Origin: Schistocephalus solidus
Lineage: Eukaryota; Platyhelminthes; Cestoda; Diphyllobothriidea; Diphyllobothriidae
Direction: 5' to 3'
Length of the DNA stretch: 64,000 nt
NCBI GenBank assembly: GCA_017591395.1
Contig: WEDG01002552.1
Coordinates: forward strand, 1 to 64,000
Positions 24,301 to 34,132 of the stretch are shown here, in pieces. The notes beneath the pieces were generated by a model, which saw only the letters and a list, made by a program, of their open reading frames with translations, had not been told where the DNA came from and ran no database searches. The number at the start of each line of letters is the position of its first letter. Position 1 is the stretch's first letter. The translations under genes and the position numbers were made by a program.

Positions 24301-24385
24301 ATTTAATGACAAGAGGAGTTTGTTTTAGGTTTTTTCCTGTGTTCTAAGGATTTGACGGCGCCAAATCAATAAACCTATTTATTTA
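24301..24385 (+). mobile_element. Isolated LINE 3' end
   Basis: A second 3'-end-like sequence directly downstream of the C tail. It has an inverted repeat GATTTG ... CAAATC with an ACGGCGC loop (24349-24367), then AATAAACCTATTTATTTATCC. The layout (hairpin, then A/T-rich tail) is that of the other LINE 3' ends, but it belongs to no coding copy here. It could also be the distal end of the C element 3' UTR. Confidence 0.4.
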
Positions 24386-26465
24386 TCCATTAAACCCGAA
24401 ACAGTCCTAGTTTTCCAGTCAATTTTTGACGGGCGCAAGACTCAACCAATAAGGAAATCTTTGGTTCAAGCAAGTCTTGGTCAGCTCCGTTAGGAGAATG
24501 ACATCGCAATCGAAAATCTGGTTTGGGGGATGTTATGCAAATCTGAATTCCATTGTCCGGGCGTACTTGGTTTTAAAAGTTAAAGATAAAACTTCAACTT
24601 CCGCTATCATGGGATGTAGCTCAGAAATCGCAGTTATCTTAGAGCTAACACAAACAGGAATTCCTCCTCTGCAACTTCTCTTGTCTCTTCCTCTAATAGC
24701 ATTTATATATCCGTCGTATATCGTTTTGATATAGAGATGTCGATTTACGTATATCGATTGTGTATTGACTTTGAATCTTGTTTCTATATATGCCTAATAT
24801 CGAAATTTCGATATTTGTCGAAAAAGGCGAAAGAGTTTCGGATACTTCCTACGCAAACCTCCCATGAAAACGATTACACACGGAATGCCCATTATTATTT
24901 CTATACTGCGACCGCCTACTACGTAACCATCATTTCCCATCCTATGTAGCTAGCGTATACGCGCCTATTATCGGATATAACCATTCCCCGAACGATGTAA
25001 AGAAATTGCCAACACATATGACTTATGTAATTAGAAAATAATATATTATAAAAAGTTCAAAATAATAAATGTACAAAAATAGTTTTTAGTAATTGTTTGT
25101 CATCATTAGTTGCAGGGATATGCACAATTAGGGGGTTGGTGTTTTGTCCTCGCGGAGAAGATGAGATGACGTGGCAAATTCTTGTTGGTCTTCTTTTAAA
25201 GAGATAGTGTGGTTAAGGAAAATAAATTAACCAAACGTGAAAAAGGGAATTAAGTTAAGTATTTCTGCACTCTCTTGCCGGCCGCGTCGAGGCCGACCGT
25301 TTTAGGCGTCTTATAAATGCAGCCTCCAACTCATACATGTTAATGTGGGCGCCTCCAATCCACCTGATGTACAACTCTGCACAGTTTGAAATTAAGAAGA
25401 GGTTTTATAACCCACTTGTTATAAGTTCCTACACCTTTGATCCGCCCAGCGCTTCCTTTCCGTTTCGTCCTCGGAAATTCAGTTCCAATGCCATAGAATC
25501 GTCAAAAATAGCGTAAAAAATTCGTTTGACGATGTCATCTGTATTCCGGCTACCAAGGCACAGTAAATAGGACTTCTTAGTCAAAGTGTAAGTTAATGAC
25601 GGTTACTAACCAGTTCCTTGTAGAATGATGGGCCCAGTAGCCGGGCATTCAATTGTCTGAAGCCAGCGCGGCTAGTAATGGGTTGCGACACTGTATTAGC
25701 CGGCATTTGAAAGCCCTGCTGAGTTCAGCTTGTACTCGCCCCAGTTTGGGCCAGCTCTTGCGTTCTTTGTCTTGAAGCCATGCGGCGTAGCATCCACATA
25801 ACCCATAACTGGCGCTTCGCTAATATGTTTAGCTTCCTATTAACCGTTGCCAAGGTGTCAGTTGGCGCTGACGATTGTGATGAGCCCATTGCAATCAAAC
25901 TTCATATTAAATAACGGTCATACCTGGGCGTTCAGCAAACCTGGTAAGCAAAGTTTCAGATGAAGACTCTGCATCGTCCATTGCGTCCGCTTCCTATTTG
26001 AACTTCTATTTTGAATAGGCAACCTACCGGTGATAGGGGCGGTGTTTCGTCCCATAAGTAATGTGAGTCCTCCTCCTTGCTTCGACGAGGCATTTTGGAG
26101 TGTAGTTGGTAGCTCTTGCTAAAATCTACAACCGCACATTACGGTAGAAGTTATCGGGTGTTAATCCTTAAGCTTTTGCCACTTCTTCCCTTCATTGCAC
26201 GTGAACCTCTACCTATATGGGCTTTGCGGTTGTAGGGTTCACGTTCAATGTTCCCCTTGGGAAGGGTGTGTAATTGGCCGATGTTTCAAATGTCTAAAGT
26301 TGCGTTACGCCATGGGTCGATTAATTCTATAAATATATAGAAACTATCAAAAGGGAAGCAAGCATACTTATGAATATATTCCGGTAGATTCTTACAAGAG
26401 AGTGGTGCCCATAGTGGCCTTATACACGTGCATCTCAGACGAGCCTATAGGGTAGTCTAAGTACT
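24386..26465. other. Long unclassified region
   Basis: Two kilobases without a recognisable coding domain. Around 24420-24610 the minus strand can be read as 'CDVILLTELTK', reminiscent of the endonuclease TETW motif, but support is thin. From 24700 to 24850 the text is dense in ATATCG/ATCGAT words and holds the perfect 20-bp palindrome at 24796-24815. From 25130 to 26460 there is mixed-composition DNA with no ORF, hairpin or tail matching the LINE families. This is one of the few candidates for non-mobile host sequence in the window. Confidence 0.5.
24796..24815. repeat. Perfect 20-bp palindrome
   Basis: AATATCGAAATTTCGATATT is its own reverse complement over all 20 bases. It sits in a 150-base zone with several ATATCG and ATCGAT words. 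It might be a protein-binding site or a chance product of A/T-rich sequence. Confidence 0.9.
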
Positions 26466-26505
26466 CAGGACCAGACGAGCTTCCACAGGACCAGACGAGC
26501 TTCCA
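26466..26505 (+). repeat. Two tandem 20-bp units at a LINE 5' junction
   Basis: CAGGACCAGACGAGCTTCCA occurs twice with no spacer at the extreme 5' edge of the D copy. The other D copy has it once (near 37140-37160). The duplication coincides with the truncation point. Confidence 0.95.
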
Positions 26506-28141
26506 CCCAAGCTTCTGAAAGAACTCGCCAATGAACTTTCCGCACCTTTGTCAGTGCTCTTTCAAAAGTCCTTTGACTCCGGAACACTTCCTATCGATTG
26601 GAAGCTGGCACATATAACTCCCTTTGTACAAAAAGCGGTAGCCGGGCGTCAGTGACAAACTACAGGCCCATAAGCTTAACATGCATTCTTGGTAAGATTA
26701 TGGAAAGGATCATCAAGAGCGAATTGGTGAAATTCCTAGAGACTCATAATTTGTTATCAAGCTGTCAACACGGGTTCAGAAAAAGGAAGATCATGCACAA
26801 CGAATTTGCTGTATTCGATCCAGAGGTGGACCCAAGCACTTGAAGATAGACACGCGGTTCACATTGCCTTCATTGACTTTCAAAAAGGCCTTCGATACTG
26901 TGCCGCACGAGAGACTGCTTTACAAGCTAGAAAGAATTGGAATCAGAGGTAACCTCCTCAAGTAGATCGAAACTTCCTCGTGGGTCGGCGCCAGGTTGTG
27001 TGCATCGGCCAAGAGAGGTCAAGGTCTGCTGCGGTCGAGAGTGGGGTTCCTCAGGGTTCAGTACTAGGGCCAATACTGTTTTTAATATACGTGAACGATT
27101 GTGTCAGCAATCTCGACTGTGAAGCAGCAATGTTTGCCGACGACATTAAAAATCTGGAATGTAATCCAGAGCCCCTGCTGACGAAGATAACTGCAGATCA
27201 ACCTAACTCGGTTGGAGGAGTGGTCGAATCATTGGCTTTTGCGGTTCAACGTCGATAAGTGTACAATACTTCGCTTAGGCAACCCGTCTGGATCTGCCGA
27301 AAGTAGAAGTTACTTTTCAACGGTGAAGCCTTTAAAAGACGTGGAAACCCAAAAGGACCTTTGGTGTGCTGATGACCACCACCTTAAAAACCATCGTCTC
27401 ACTGCTCGAAAGTGGCGAAGAGGGCAATTTCGGTGTTGCATGCCATCAGACGAGCCTTTTTGGATTTCGATGAAGATCTTTTTGCTAAGACCTTTGGAAC
27501 ATTCATTAGGCCACATTTGGAATATGCTATGCATGCCTGGAAACCCTGGACAGTTCAAGATCAGAACTGCCTCGAAAGAGTCCAGAGGAAAGCCACCAAA
27601 ATGGTTAGAAGTCAAAGCTCCTTGCCACATCCCACCCGCCCAATGAATCTTTAATCTGTTCCCTTTGAGTTATAGGCAAATGCGTGGTGATCTCCTGCAG
27701 ACATTCCGCATTGTGAAGGGATTGGATTGTTGCCTGGAATTCTCGGACTTCTTTTGAATTTGCCACCACGACCCATCTCCGAGGTCACCCATTGAAACTG
27801 CGTGTCCAGCAGGCGAGACTGGATGTGCGCAAGTTCTCCTTCTCTGTCAGAGTGGTTAAAACCATGGAATGCCCTCCCTGAAGACGTTGTGATGTCACCA
27901 TCGCTGGAAAGCTTTAAAAGGAACCTTTGACAGTTTTTATGTTCCGCAACGAGCCTGAGCGATGAGGCATTTATCTTAACCCTCGAGAGTCGTGCACCAC
28001 TTGTCAACTTTTATGACTGCCTTTTTGTACCTTGGCAACCCACACGGTTTCTCTGTATACCGCACTTAATTTTACGTTACAAATAGGGTACTCAAAGGCC
28101 CATGCCTATTTCCCTCAATAAATTGAATTGAATTGAATTTT
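26466..28141 (+). mobile_element. Family D LINE, 5'-truncated RT copy with TTGAA tail
   Basis: Starts at RT entry ('SGPDELPPKLLKEL') and covers RT to the 3' end. Visible parts are 'SGSRASVTNYRPISLTCILGKIMERII' in two stretches (26598-26843), 'AFIDFQKAFDTVPHERL' (about 26868-26925, one frameshift), 'ESGVPQGSVLGPILF' (27035-27085), the FADD catalytic box at 27133-27144, and 'FIRPHLEYAM'. The 3' hairpin is at 28081-28115 and the tail is about three TTGAA units ending at 28141. At least six single-base frameshifts. It is very similar to the minus-strand copy at 35510-37150. Confidence 0.88.
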
Positions 28142-29407
28142 AAAAAAAAGTAATCTGTAATATCTGTAACCTCTACGTATAATATGCGAATACCTCCCTC
28201 CTTAGTCATTGACTCCTTAGATCTAAGGAGTCGATAACCACGGAGGGATACTTCGTGTTCCCAAATATCTTCTGAGAGCCACGTTTCTGTCAGGGCAATT
28301 GCATCTGGCTTTGCTTATCAAAAAACATCCGGAGCTCACTCATTTTATTGAAAAGACTCTGGATATTTTAATAAATGACCGTCATCGTCCGTCTTCGGCA
28401 AGGGCAAGCTCTGAGGATATAAGGAGTCTCGCCACAGGAAGGACCCTTCATCAATTTGATTTTCTTGTCCCCTTTTTCGGTCCCTCCACTTCCAATTAGG
28501 TCCCTCAGCTCCCCTCATGTTGTGTCTTTCCGCCGGTTCGTAATCTGGCTGAAAAAACCAATCTCTGTATGAGTACAGAGACCCATTCACCGTTCTATAA
28601 GGCGTGAGGCCTACACTTCATTTTCAAGAATGATTGTACGAAGCCATGGTCATGACAGTTCGTGAGAAGCCTTCGATTTCCCTAGACGGAAGGCTTTGTG
28701 CACGTTACCATATACTCAATCTTGAAGATGGGCATTTGCATATGTTCTTCAAACATTCAGGTAATGTTCTACTCTTTCCTTTGCAATTGAAGAAGTTGAC
28801 TAAGGAGCCCCTTTTATGACGACCTTTCTTTTGCGGTCAAGCTGCTTGTTTGATAACTTGATGCTCTTATTCTCTGACGGAGCTACGAAATCAGGAGGTA
28901 TTCTATTCTGTTTGACTACGCTATCTGCGTTGATGTTAATATTTTTGGATGACACACCGGTTTCGGCCTGGGAACATTCATAGTCGTTGTCCTGTTGTAA
29001 TGTGCTGTACACAGAATTACCATGTTGGTTTCCGTAAACTGGCTGTTTAATGAACTCCCTTACTGAGTTGTCCTTGTGATGGGTTTTAGAGATGGCGTCT
29101 CCTTTCAGAATTAATGGCGAGCCCTTCTTGTGATTTCTTATAGTTTTTTTTGAAATTCGTCCTGGCATTTCCTTCAGTATTGCTCGGTGATTTGGTAGGT
29201 TTAGTTGCAAAACCAGGTAATAAAACTTCATTCATCATTGTTGCGTTAAGGTTGGCTGCCTCTTTATTAAGCGGAACTGGTTTGTCTGGAGTTTCTCCTG
29301 GAGATGTTGCTCGCATCCAATTCCTGGGAGGTTTTTGAGTTTTCAAGATCTTTGCCTACTTTAAGAGGGCAGTCATTTTTTTACGGTTAGGGAGTTGACG
29401 GAATATG
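28142..29407 (-). mobile_element. Group 2 LINE 'H': ORF1 body and start of EN
   Basis: Minus-strand relic. Read from 29407 it gives the Lys/Pro-rich central ORF1 (29086-29346 and 28800-29231), the RRM-like block beginning 'RKVVIKGAP' (about 28800-28830), 'HKAFRLGKS' (about 28690-28720), the C-terminal basic domain 'FFQPDYEPAERHNMR' and 'GSFLW' (28400-28560), then the EN start with 'ALTETWLSEDI' (about 28240-28300) and a decayed RGGG-type motif. It ends at 28142 against the TTGAA tail of the plus-strand D copy. Frameshifts are frequent. Its missing N-terminus is probably the S fragment at 39067-39560, on the other side of the nested insertion. Confidence 0.75.
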
Positions 29408-30907
29408 AATAAATAAATAAATTTGTATGTTTAAGGCCCCGAGGGCCCCATCATTAGTACCATGGTTTAAATAAATACAAAGTGGATAATTGCTGCACTA
29501 TGTGAGCATCCATATGAACAGCAGAAATGAGTAGTATGGTAAACATATCCGATTCAAAACGATTTGCCATTTTTAAAACAAAAGTCAATAATCTTTGGCA
29601 TATACGGTGAACTGGAAACGAAGCAGTAAAAAAACTCATAGGGTTAAATCGGAGGCGGAGTTTGACGAGCCACCCAATTTAAAAAGAAAATAGGATGAAA
29701 AAACTGCTTCACTAAAAAATTAATAGCTAAATGCAATGGGATAGTATTGTGATCTTGCTGACAACGTATGAGGGTTCGGAAAGCTCCTTGTCGGGTGTAA
29801 GATAATACAGCAGTCAGAGCTACTGTTTATAAATACCAGTGGAGGTCAGAGAGGACGAACCCATCGTAGAAAACATGGTCGAAACGAAGAGGAGACAGTA
29901 GAAGTCACGAGATCATCAGCGAGATGCGACCTTGCTGACTGCATAGTCCATCACCAAAGAGGCGAAACCATCAGAATCCGCCTCGATCATCAACAGAACC
30001 TGGAGACTATTGTCAGGGTTGCAAATTCGGAGGAAAGTATCAAGGTTGTCAAGAGTTGGCAATGATAGTTTAAAAGGAGGGGAAGAAAAAGCGAATGCAA
30101 AGCCTGACCCTGCAGAGGATGATGAAAATATAAGTTAGAGACGAATATAATATCAAGGGAACTGCCTCAAATACCAGGAGGACCAATTTCAAAATCCAAA
30201 AGTTGCGAGTTTGGGAAGGAAACAGACAATAAGGACTTTATATCTTCCGAATTCAAATGTTTGCGTAATATTCTTTAGAAAATAGCTAATGTAGACGACA
30301 ACCTAATTTGCAGTGGAAGATTATTCCATATGAAAGCATATTTGGGGGCAAAAAACTGAGACCGGTTTGTTGTGGAGCTAAGTGGTGGTAAAATGATCAT
30401 GGAGGAATTACGAGTGGCGTAGGGTTGATCTACTGGAGTGAGAGTGTTAATTCGTGGGCGATTTGGGCTAAAGTTAATGCGAAACAGGAAGCAGAGACCG
30501 GCTTCGAGTCTTCTAACCCACATAAATTTAATGTTTGCTAACTAGCATCTATCCGTATAAGAGATAATGGATCAAGGAAGAGAAAATTGTCTTTGAGTAA
30601 AAACCCTCTGAACTTTATCAATCTTACTGCGGTCGGAGGCGTTCATCAGCCCAAAGAGGGGACAGCAGTATTCTAGAATTGGAAGAACAAACATGCGGTA
30701 TAGGTTTCACTTTATTTCCGGAAGGAAGCAGTTATGTGATATAAAACCACATATCTGTGCAGCCTTTGCAGAAACTCGATCTGCATAAGGCGATAATGCT
30801 AGCATATTCGTGTAACTGAGGCCTATATCTCTTATAGTTGATCGTTCTAAAAGCGTACTATTTTGAAATACTAGAGGTCCAGGAAGATTGTCGAGGCCAA
30901 AACACAT
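29408..30907 (-). mobile_element. Family A LINE, 3' half (split by the E element)
   Basis: Minus-strand 3' half of a family A copy: tail AATAAATAAATAAA at 29408-29421, hairpin GGCCCCGAGGGCCCC 29435-29449, 3' UTR, C-terminus 30275-30523, and RT up to 'CFGLDNLPGP' at about 30880-30905. At 30907 it meets the tail of element E. The upstream half continues at 37968: one side ends in the codons for 'FMCFG', the other in 'SRWSSTWQE', which adjoin in uninterrupted copies such as 56040-56100. Pseudogene. Confidence 0.85.
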
Positions 30908-31104
30908 ATGTATATGTTTATTTTGAAGGGTTACAGGCATTGCCCTTGATGACTCTATTTATGTCAAGGTATCATTGCATCTGTACAGTCAATATAAAAT
31001 GGTGTACATTTAAAAATGTTTGAGTCAAAGCATAACATAACTTCAAATGCGTTTTTACAGCCATAGGCGAAACATTGTGGAAGAAAAGTAGAGCCCGAAA
31101 GATT

Positions 31105-33176
31105 TTAAAAGGCTGGTTTTAAGAAATCATGCTGTGACAGTCGTCTTTTGTCAAATATAATGCAATCAAGCCTACTTTTAAAATCAATAATGCTTTCAGA
31201 GGTAACCATCTCGCTTGGTAACGAGTTCCAAGGTCGAACCACTCGTTGGCTGAAACAAAACTTTCTGAGGTTCAATCGCGTGCGTTCGCTATTAACCTTG
31301 TAAAGATGACAACGCAGATGAGTTGTGCAGGCAAAGTCGAAGAAATCCTCCGATCTCAGGGTGGAATCATGGCCCCGGATAATCCGGAATGTCCAGAGCA
31401 GGCTACACCGTAAATGCCTGTAGGAAAGAGGAAATAAGTCAAGCTTTTTCAATCTGTCTTGGTACGGTAACATCTTAAGACCGTCAACCATCTTCGTTGC
31501 TCTCCGTTAAACCTGTTCGAGGAGGTCAACATCTTTCTTCAGCCACGGTATCCAAGCTGGTACTCCGTAATCTAAATGTGGTCTCACAAAGGCGCCATCG
31601 ACTTTTCCGAATAGATCAGGGGGGAATATTTTAAACGCACGTCTGATCCAATGTAGTGTACATGTTGCCTTCTGGACTGCTTTCTTACAGTGTTCTGAGG
31701 GCATCAAATTCGCAGTTGTCCACATGCCCAGATCTTTGTACGTTTCGAACTATTTTAATGCAGTGCCATTAATAAAGTACTGGTGTCTCAGAGATACTTT
31801 TCGACTGGCGCTTAGTTGTAGGATCACGCACTTGGATACATTAAACTTAAGAAGCCACTTAGCCGACCAGGCACTTAGTTTGTCGATATTCGATTGTAAC
31901 CCTTTCGCGTCATCAGCGCAGCTGACTTCAGTCCATAGTTTAATGTCATCTGCAAGCATGACAGCTTCACAATCTAGGTCATTGAGACAGTCCTTCACGT
32001 AGATTAGGAAGAGTAGGGGGCGAAAACAGAACCCTGTGGAACACCACTTTCTACTTTTACCCATTCTGAGCTAGAGTTTCCAAAAACAAATCTCTGTAAT
32101 CTGAAAGACAAGAAACTCTTGATCCAATTGAAAAGTTTTCCTTGAATTCCTACGTTCCAAATCTTCTGCAAAAGAAGCCCGTGTGGTACACTATCAAAGG
32201 CCTTTTTGAAGTCAAAAAATACAACATCTACGGGATGACCCTTATCTGCTGCTTTTGTCCATTTCTCGTGCGACTGAAGGGCACTCGTGAGACAGGAACG
32301 TCCTGGACGGAAGCCGTGTTGGGCATCGCATAGGATTTGGTTGTTTTCCAGATAGCGCATTAAATGCCTCTTGATAATACGCTCCATTATTTTGCACGCT
32401 ATGCAAGTTAAACTGAGAGGGCGGTAATTTCACAGTCGAGTCGTGAACCTCCTTTATAGATGGGGGCGATGAATGCGCACTTCCATTCTTCCGGGAGTTT
32501 GCTTTCTTCAAAGGACTTTTGGAATATGATGGACAGTGGTATACACAGTTCGTTATCAAGTTCTCTATGTGCAAATGCAGGAATTCTATCCGGCCCAGGC
32601 GACTTGGCTGGTTTTATACGGAGTAATTCGGTTTTAACTACCGTCAGTGAAAAGTCTAGGTCTAGGTCCTCTGTTGTGGATGAGGAGGAGATGGAGGAGT
32701 AAGGGAAAGGGGGGGGTTCACATTGGTTGACAAACTAGTTGAATAGCAGCAAAATTATTAGGCTCTCTAGTGAAGACGGTCTGGAAGAATTTGGAAAGAA
32801 GGGATGCTTTAACCTGGTCATCGGTCCAGTTTTCCGTCTGCAGACCTAAGGGCAGGTATCATTTCCTGAATTCTCTTTGTACTCCGTATGTAGCCATATA
32901 GCATTTTGGGGTGTTCCAACGATTTGCAGTATGTTTAGTTCAAACTTCCTCCGCAGCTTAGTAGCCTCACATTTACAAACGTTGCGTTGTTGCTTATATT
33001 CCCGTAAGTGAACATCGGAGCCGGTTTGTCTGTAACGCCTCCAGAAGCGATTTCTTTTTTTGAAAGAGGCCTGCATGTTTGAGTTTATCCACTTTGGGCG
33101 GTTTGTGGTTGTCTTTTTCCTGAGAGGACAGTTGAGGTAAACAATCGTTTTCAATAACGAACTCAATGTCGTCCAA
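31105..33176 (-). pseudogene. EN-RT linker and reverse transcriptase (E element)
   Basis: RT in several frames. The linker ORF is 32846-33166. RT entry is at about 32440-32700. The ORF 32004-32387 carries 'HGFRPGRSCLTSAL', 'VFFDFKKAFDSVPH' and 'ESGVPQGSVF'; after a frameshift, 31750-32064 carries 'LIYVKDCLND' and the catalytic box LADD (about 31940-31955), where the usual Tyr/Phe is Leu. The C-terminus is 31507-31725 and 31105-31491. At least four frameshifts. The LADD change is tolerated in some LINE clades, so it is not by itself proof of inactivity. Confidence 0.85.
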
Positions 33177-33232
33177 TCTTTATTGGTTTCACCATGTATT
33201 TCTGTTTCCCAGGATATCTCTGACAGTTGTCT

Positions 33233-34132
33233 TCACATAAGTGAGTAGTCCCCCTTCCAAATGTTTCTTACCCAAGTATCGGGTAAATTTGGTTTGGAAA
33301 ACAGTGAGTACTCGAAGCACAGCGTAATGTGATCACTTGAACCTAATGGCGGTCGATCCTGTAGGTCTAGCACATTTTCCTCATCTCGGGTAAAAATTAG
33401 GTCAAGACAGTTTAATTGTTGTCCTTCTCTCGTCCGTGTTCCAAAGGTGACGTACTGAGAGAGAAGTTTGTCTGTTGCCCATTGTAGTAGTTTGTGGTTG
33501 AAGTTATCTGGCATTCCCGGCGCAGTCCATGTTTTCCAGTCAATATCAGGAGCGTTAAAATCCCCAACAATGAGGACAGCTTTCTTCTCACTGGCTTTGT
33601 AGAGTTCCGTTATGAGAATGAGATCCTGATCAGAAGTCTGATAGGGCGAACGGTACACAACCGATATCGTCCGTGGTCTAGAATACTTAGCGGATATAGT
33701 AATGCTTAAGACTTCCACATCACGCAATGGAATATGTATGTCAGCCATTGCGGTCAGCTTGCGAGTGACATAAACTATGACTCCTCCTCCTCGACTTGGT
33801 CTATCTCTCCTGAAGTGCTGATATCCTCTGAGGGATATTTCGGAATCAGTTATTTTTGCAGTAAGCCACGTTTCAGTGAAAGCCATAACGTCTGGTTTTA
33901 TTTCGTCAACAACGTTTCTTAGGTCGTCCAGCTTGTTGAACAGGCTTTGTACATTTGCGGAGATGACTTTCAATGATCGATTCGTCGGGGAGACCCAGCC
34001 TTCATTGTTACAGGTTTTAGCCACAGGAATGACCCATTTATGTGGACTATTTGACCGTCTTTGATTTTCAGCCGTTTCTCTCCTCTGCCAATTCTCTCCC
34101 TCAATTCTCTCCGTAGTTCCCTCATTTTCCAC
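33233..34132 (-). CDS. AP-type endonuclease domain, start of ORF2 (E element)
   Basis: An open frame of about 299 codons covering the full EN: 'ANVQSL', TETW, RGGGVIVYV, VVYRSP, GDFNAPDIDW, NCLDLI and SDH (catalytic His) are all present in order. The open frame starts inside ORF1, overlaps its end by up to 163 bases, and is in the -1 frame relative to ORF1. The first codon at 34132 is GTG and no ATG precedes the EN core, so translation may need re-initiation, frameshifting or a non-AUG start. The frame is lost in the linker just below 33233. EN identity is certain; whether the copy was ever active is unknown. Confidence 0.88.
   Translation of the reverse strand: MENEGTTERIEGENWQRRETAENQRRSNSPHKWVIPVAKTCNNEGWVSPTNRSLKVISANVQSLFNKLDDLRNVVDEIKPDVMAFTETWLTAKITDSEISLRGYQHFRRDRPSRGGGVIVYVTRKLTAMADIHIPLRDVEVLSITISAKYSRPRTISVVYRSPYQTSDQDLILITELYKASEKKAVLIVGDFNAPDIDWKTWTAPGMPDNFNHKLLQWATDKLLSQYVTFGTRTREGQQLNCLDLIFTRDEENVLDLQDRPPLGSSDHITLCFEYSLFSKPNLPDTWVRNIWKGDYSLM

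Noticed and set aside
24420..24620. Minus-strand endonuclease relic around 'CDVILLTELTK'
   Set aside because: Only one motif-like match with no supporting neighbours; too weak for a feature.
27310..27630. Minus-strand ORF of 106 codons, repeated at 36028-36258 on the plus strand
   Set aside because: It is the antisense shadow of the D-family RT, present twice because the D copy is.
33970..34132. Canonical -1 slippery heptamer for ORF1-ORF2 frameshifting
   Set aside because: I read the overlap and found no X-XXY-YYZ heptamer, so no shift site was annotated.
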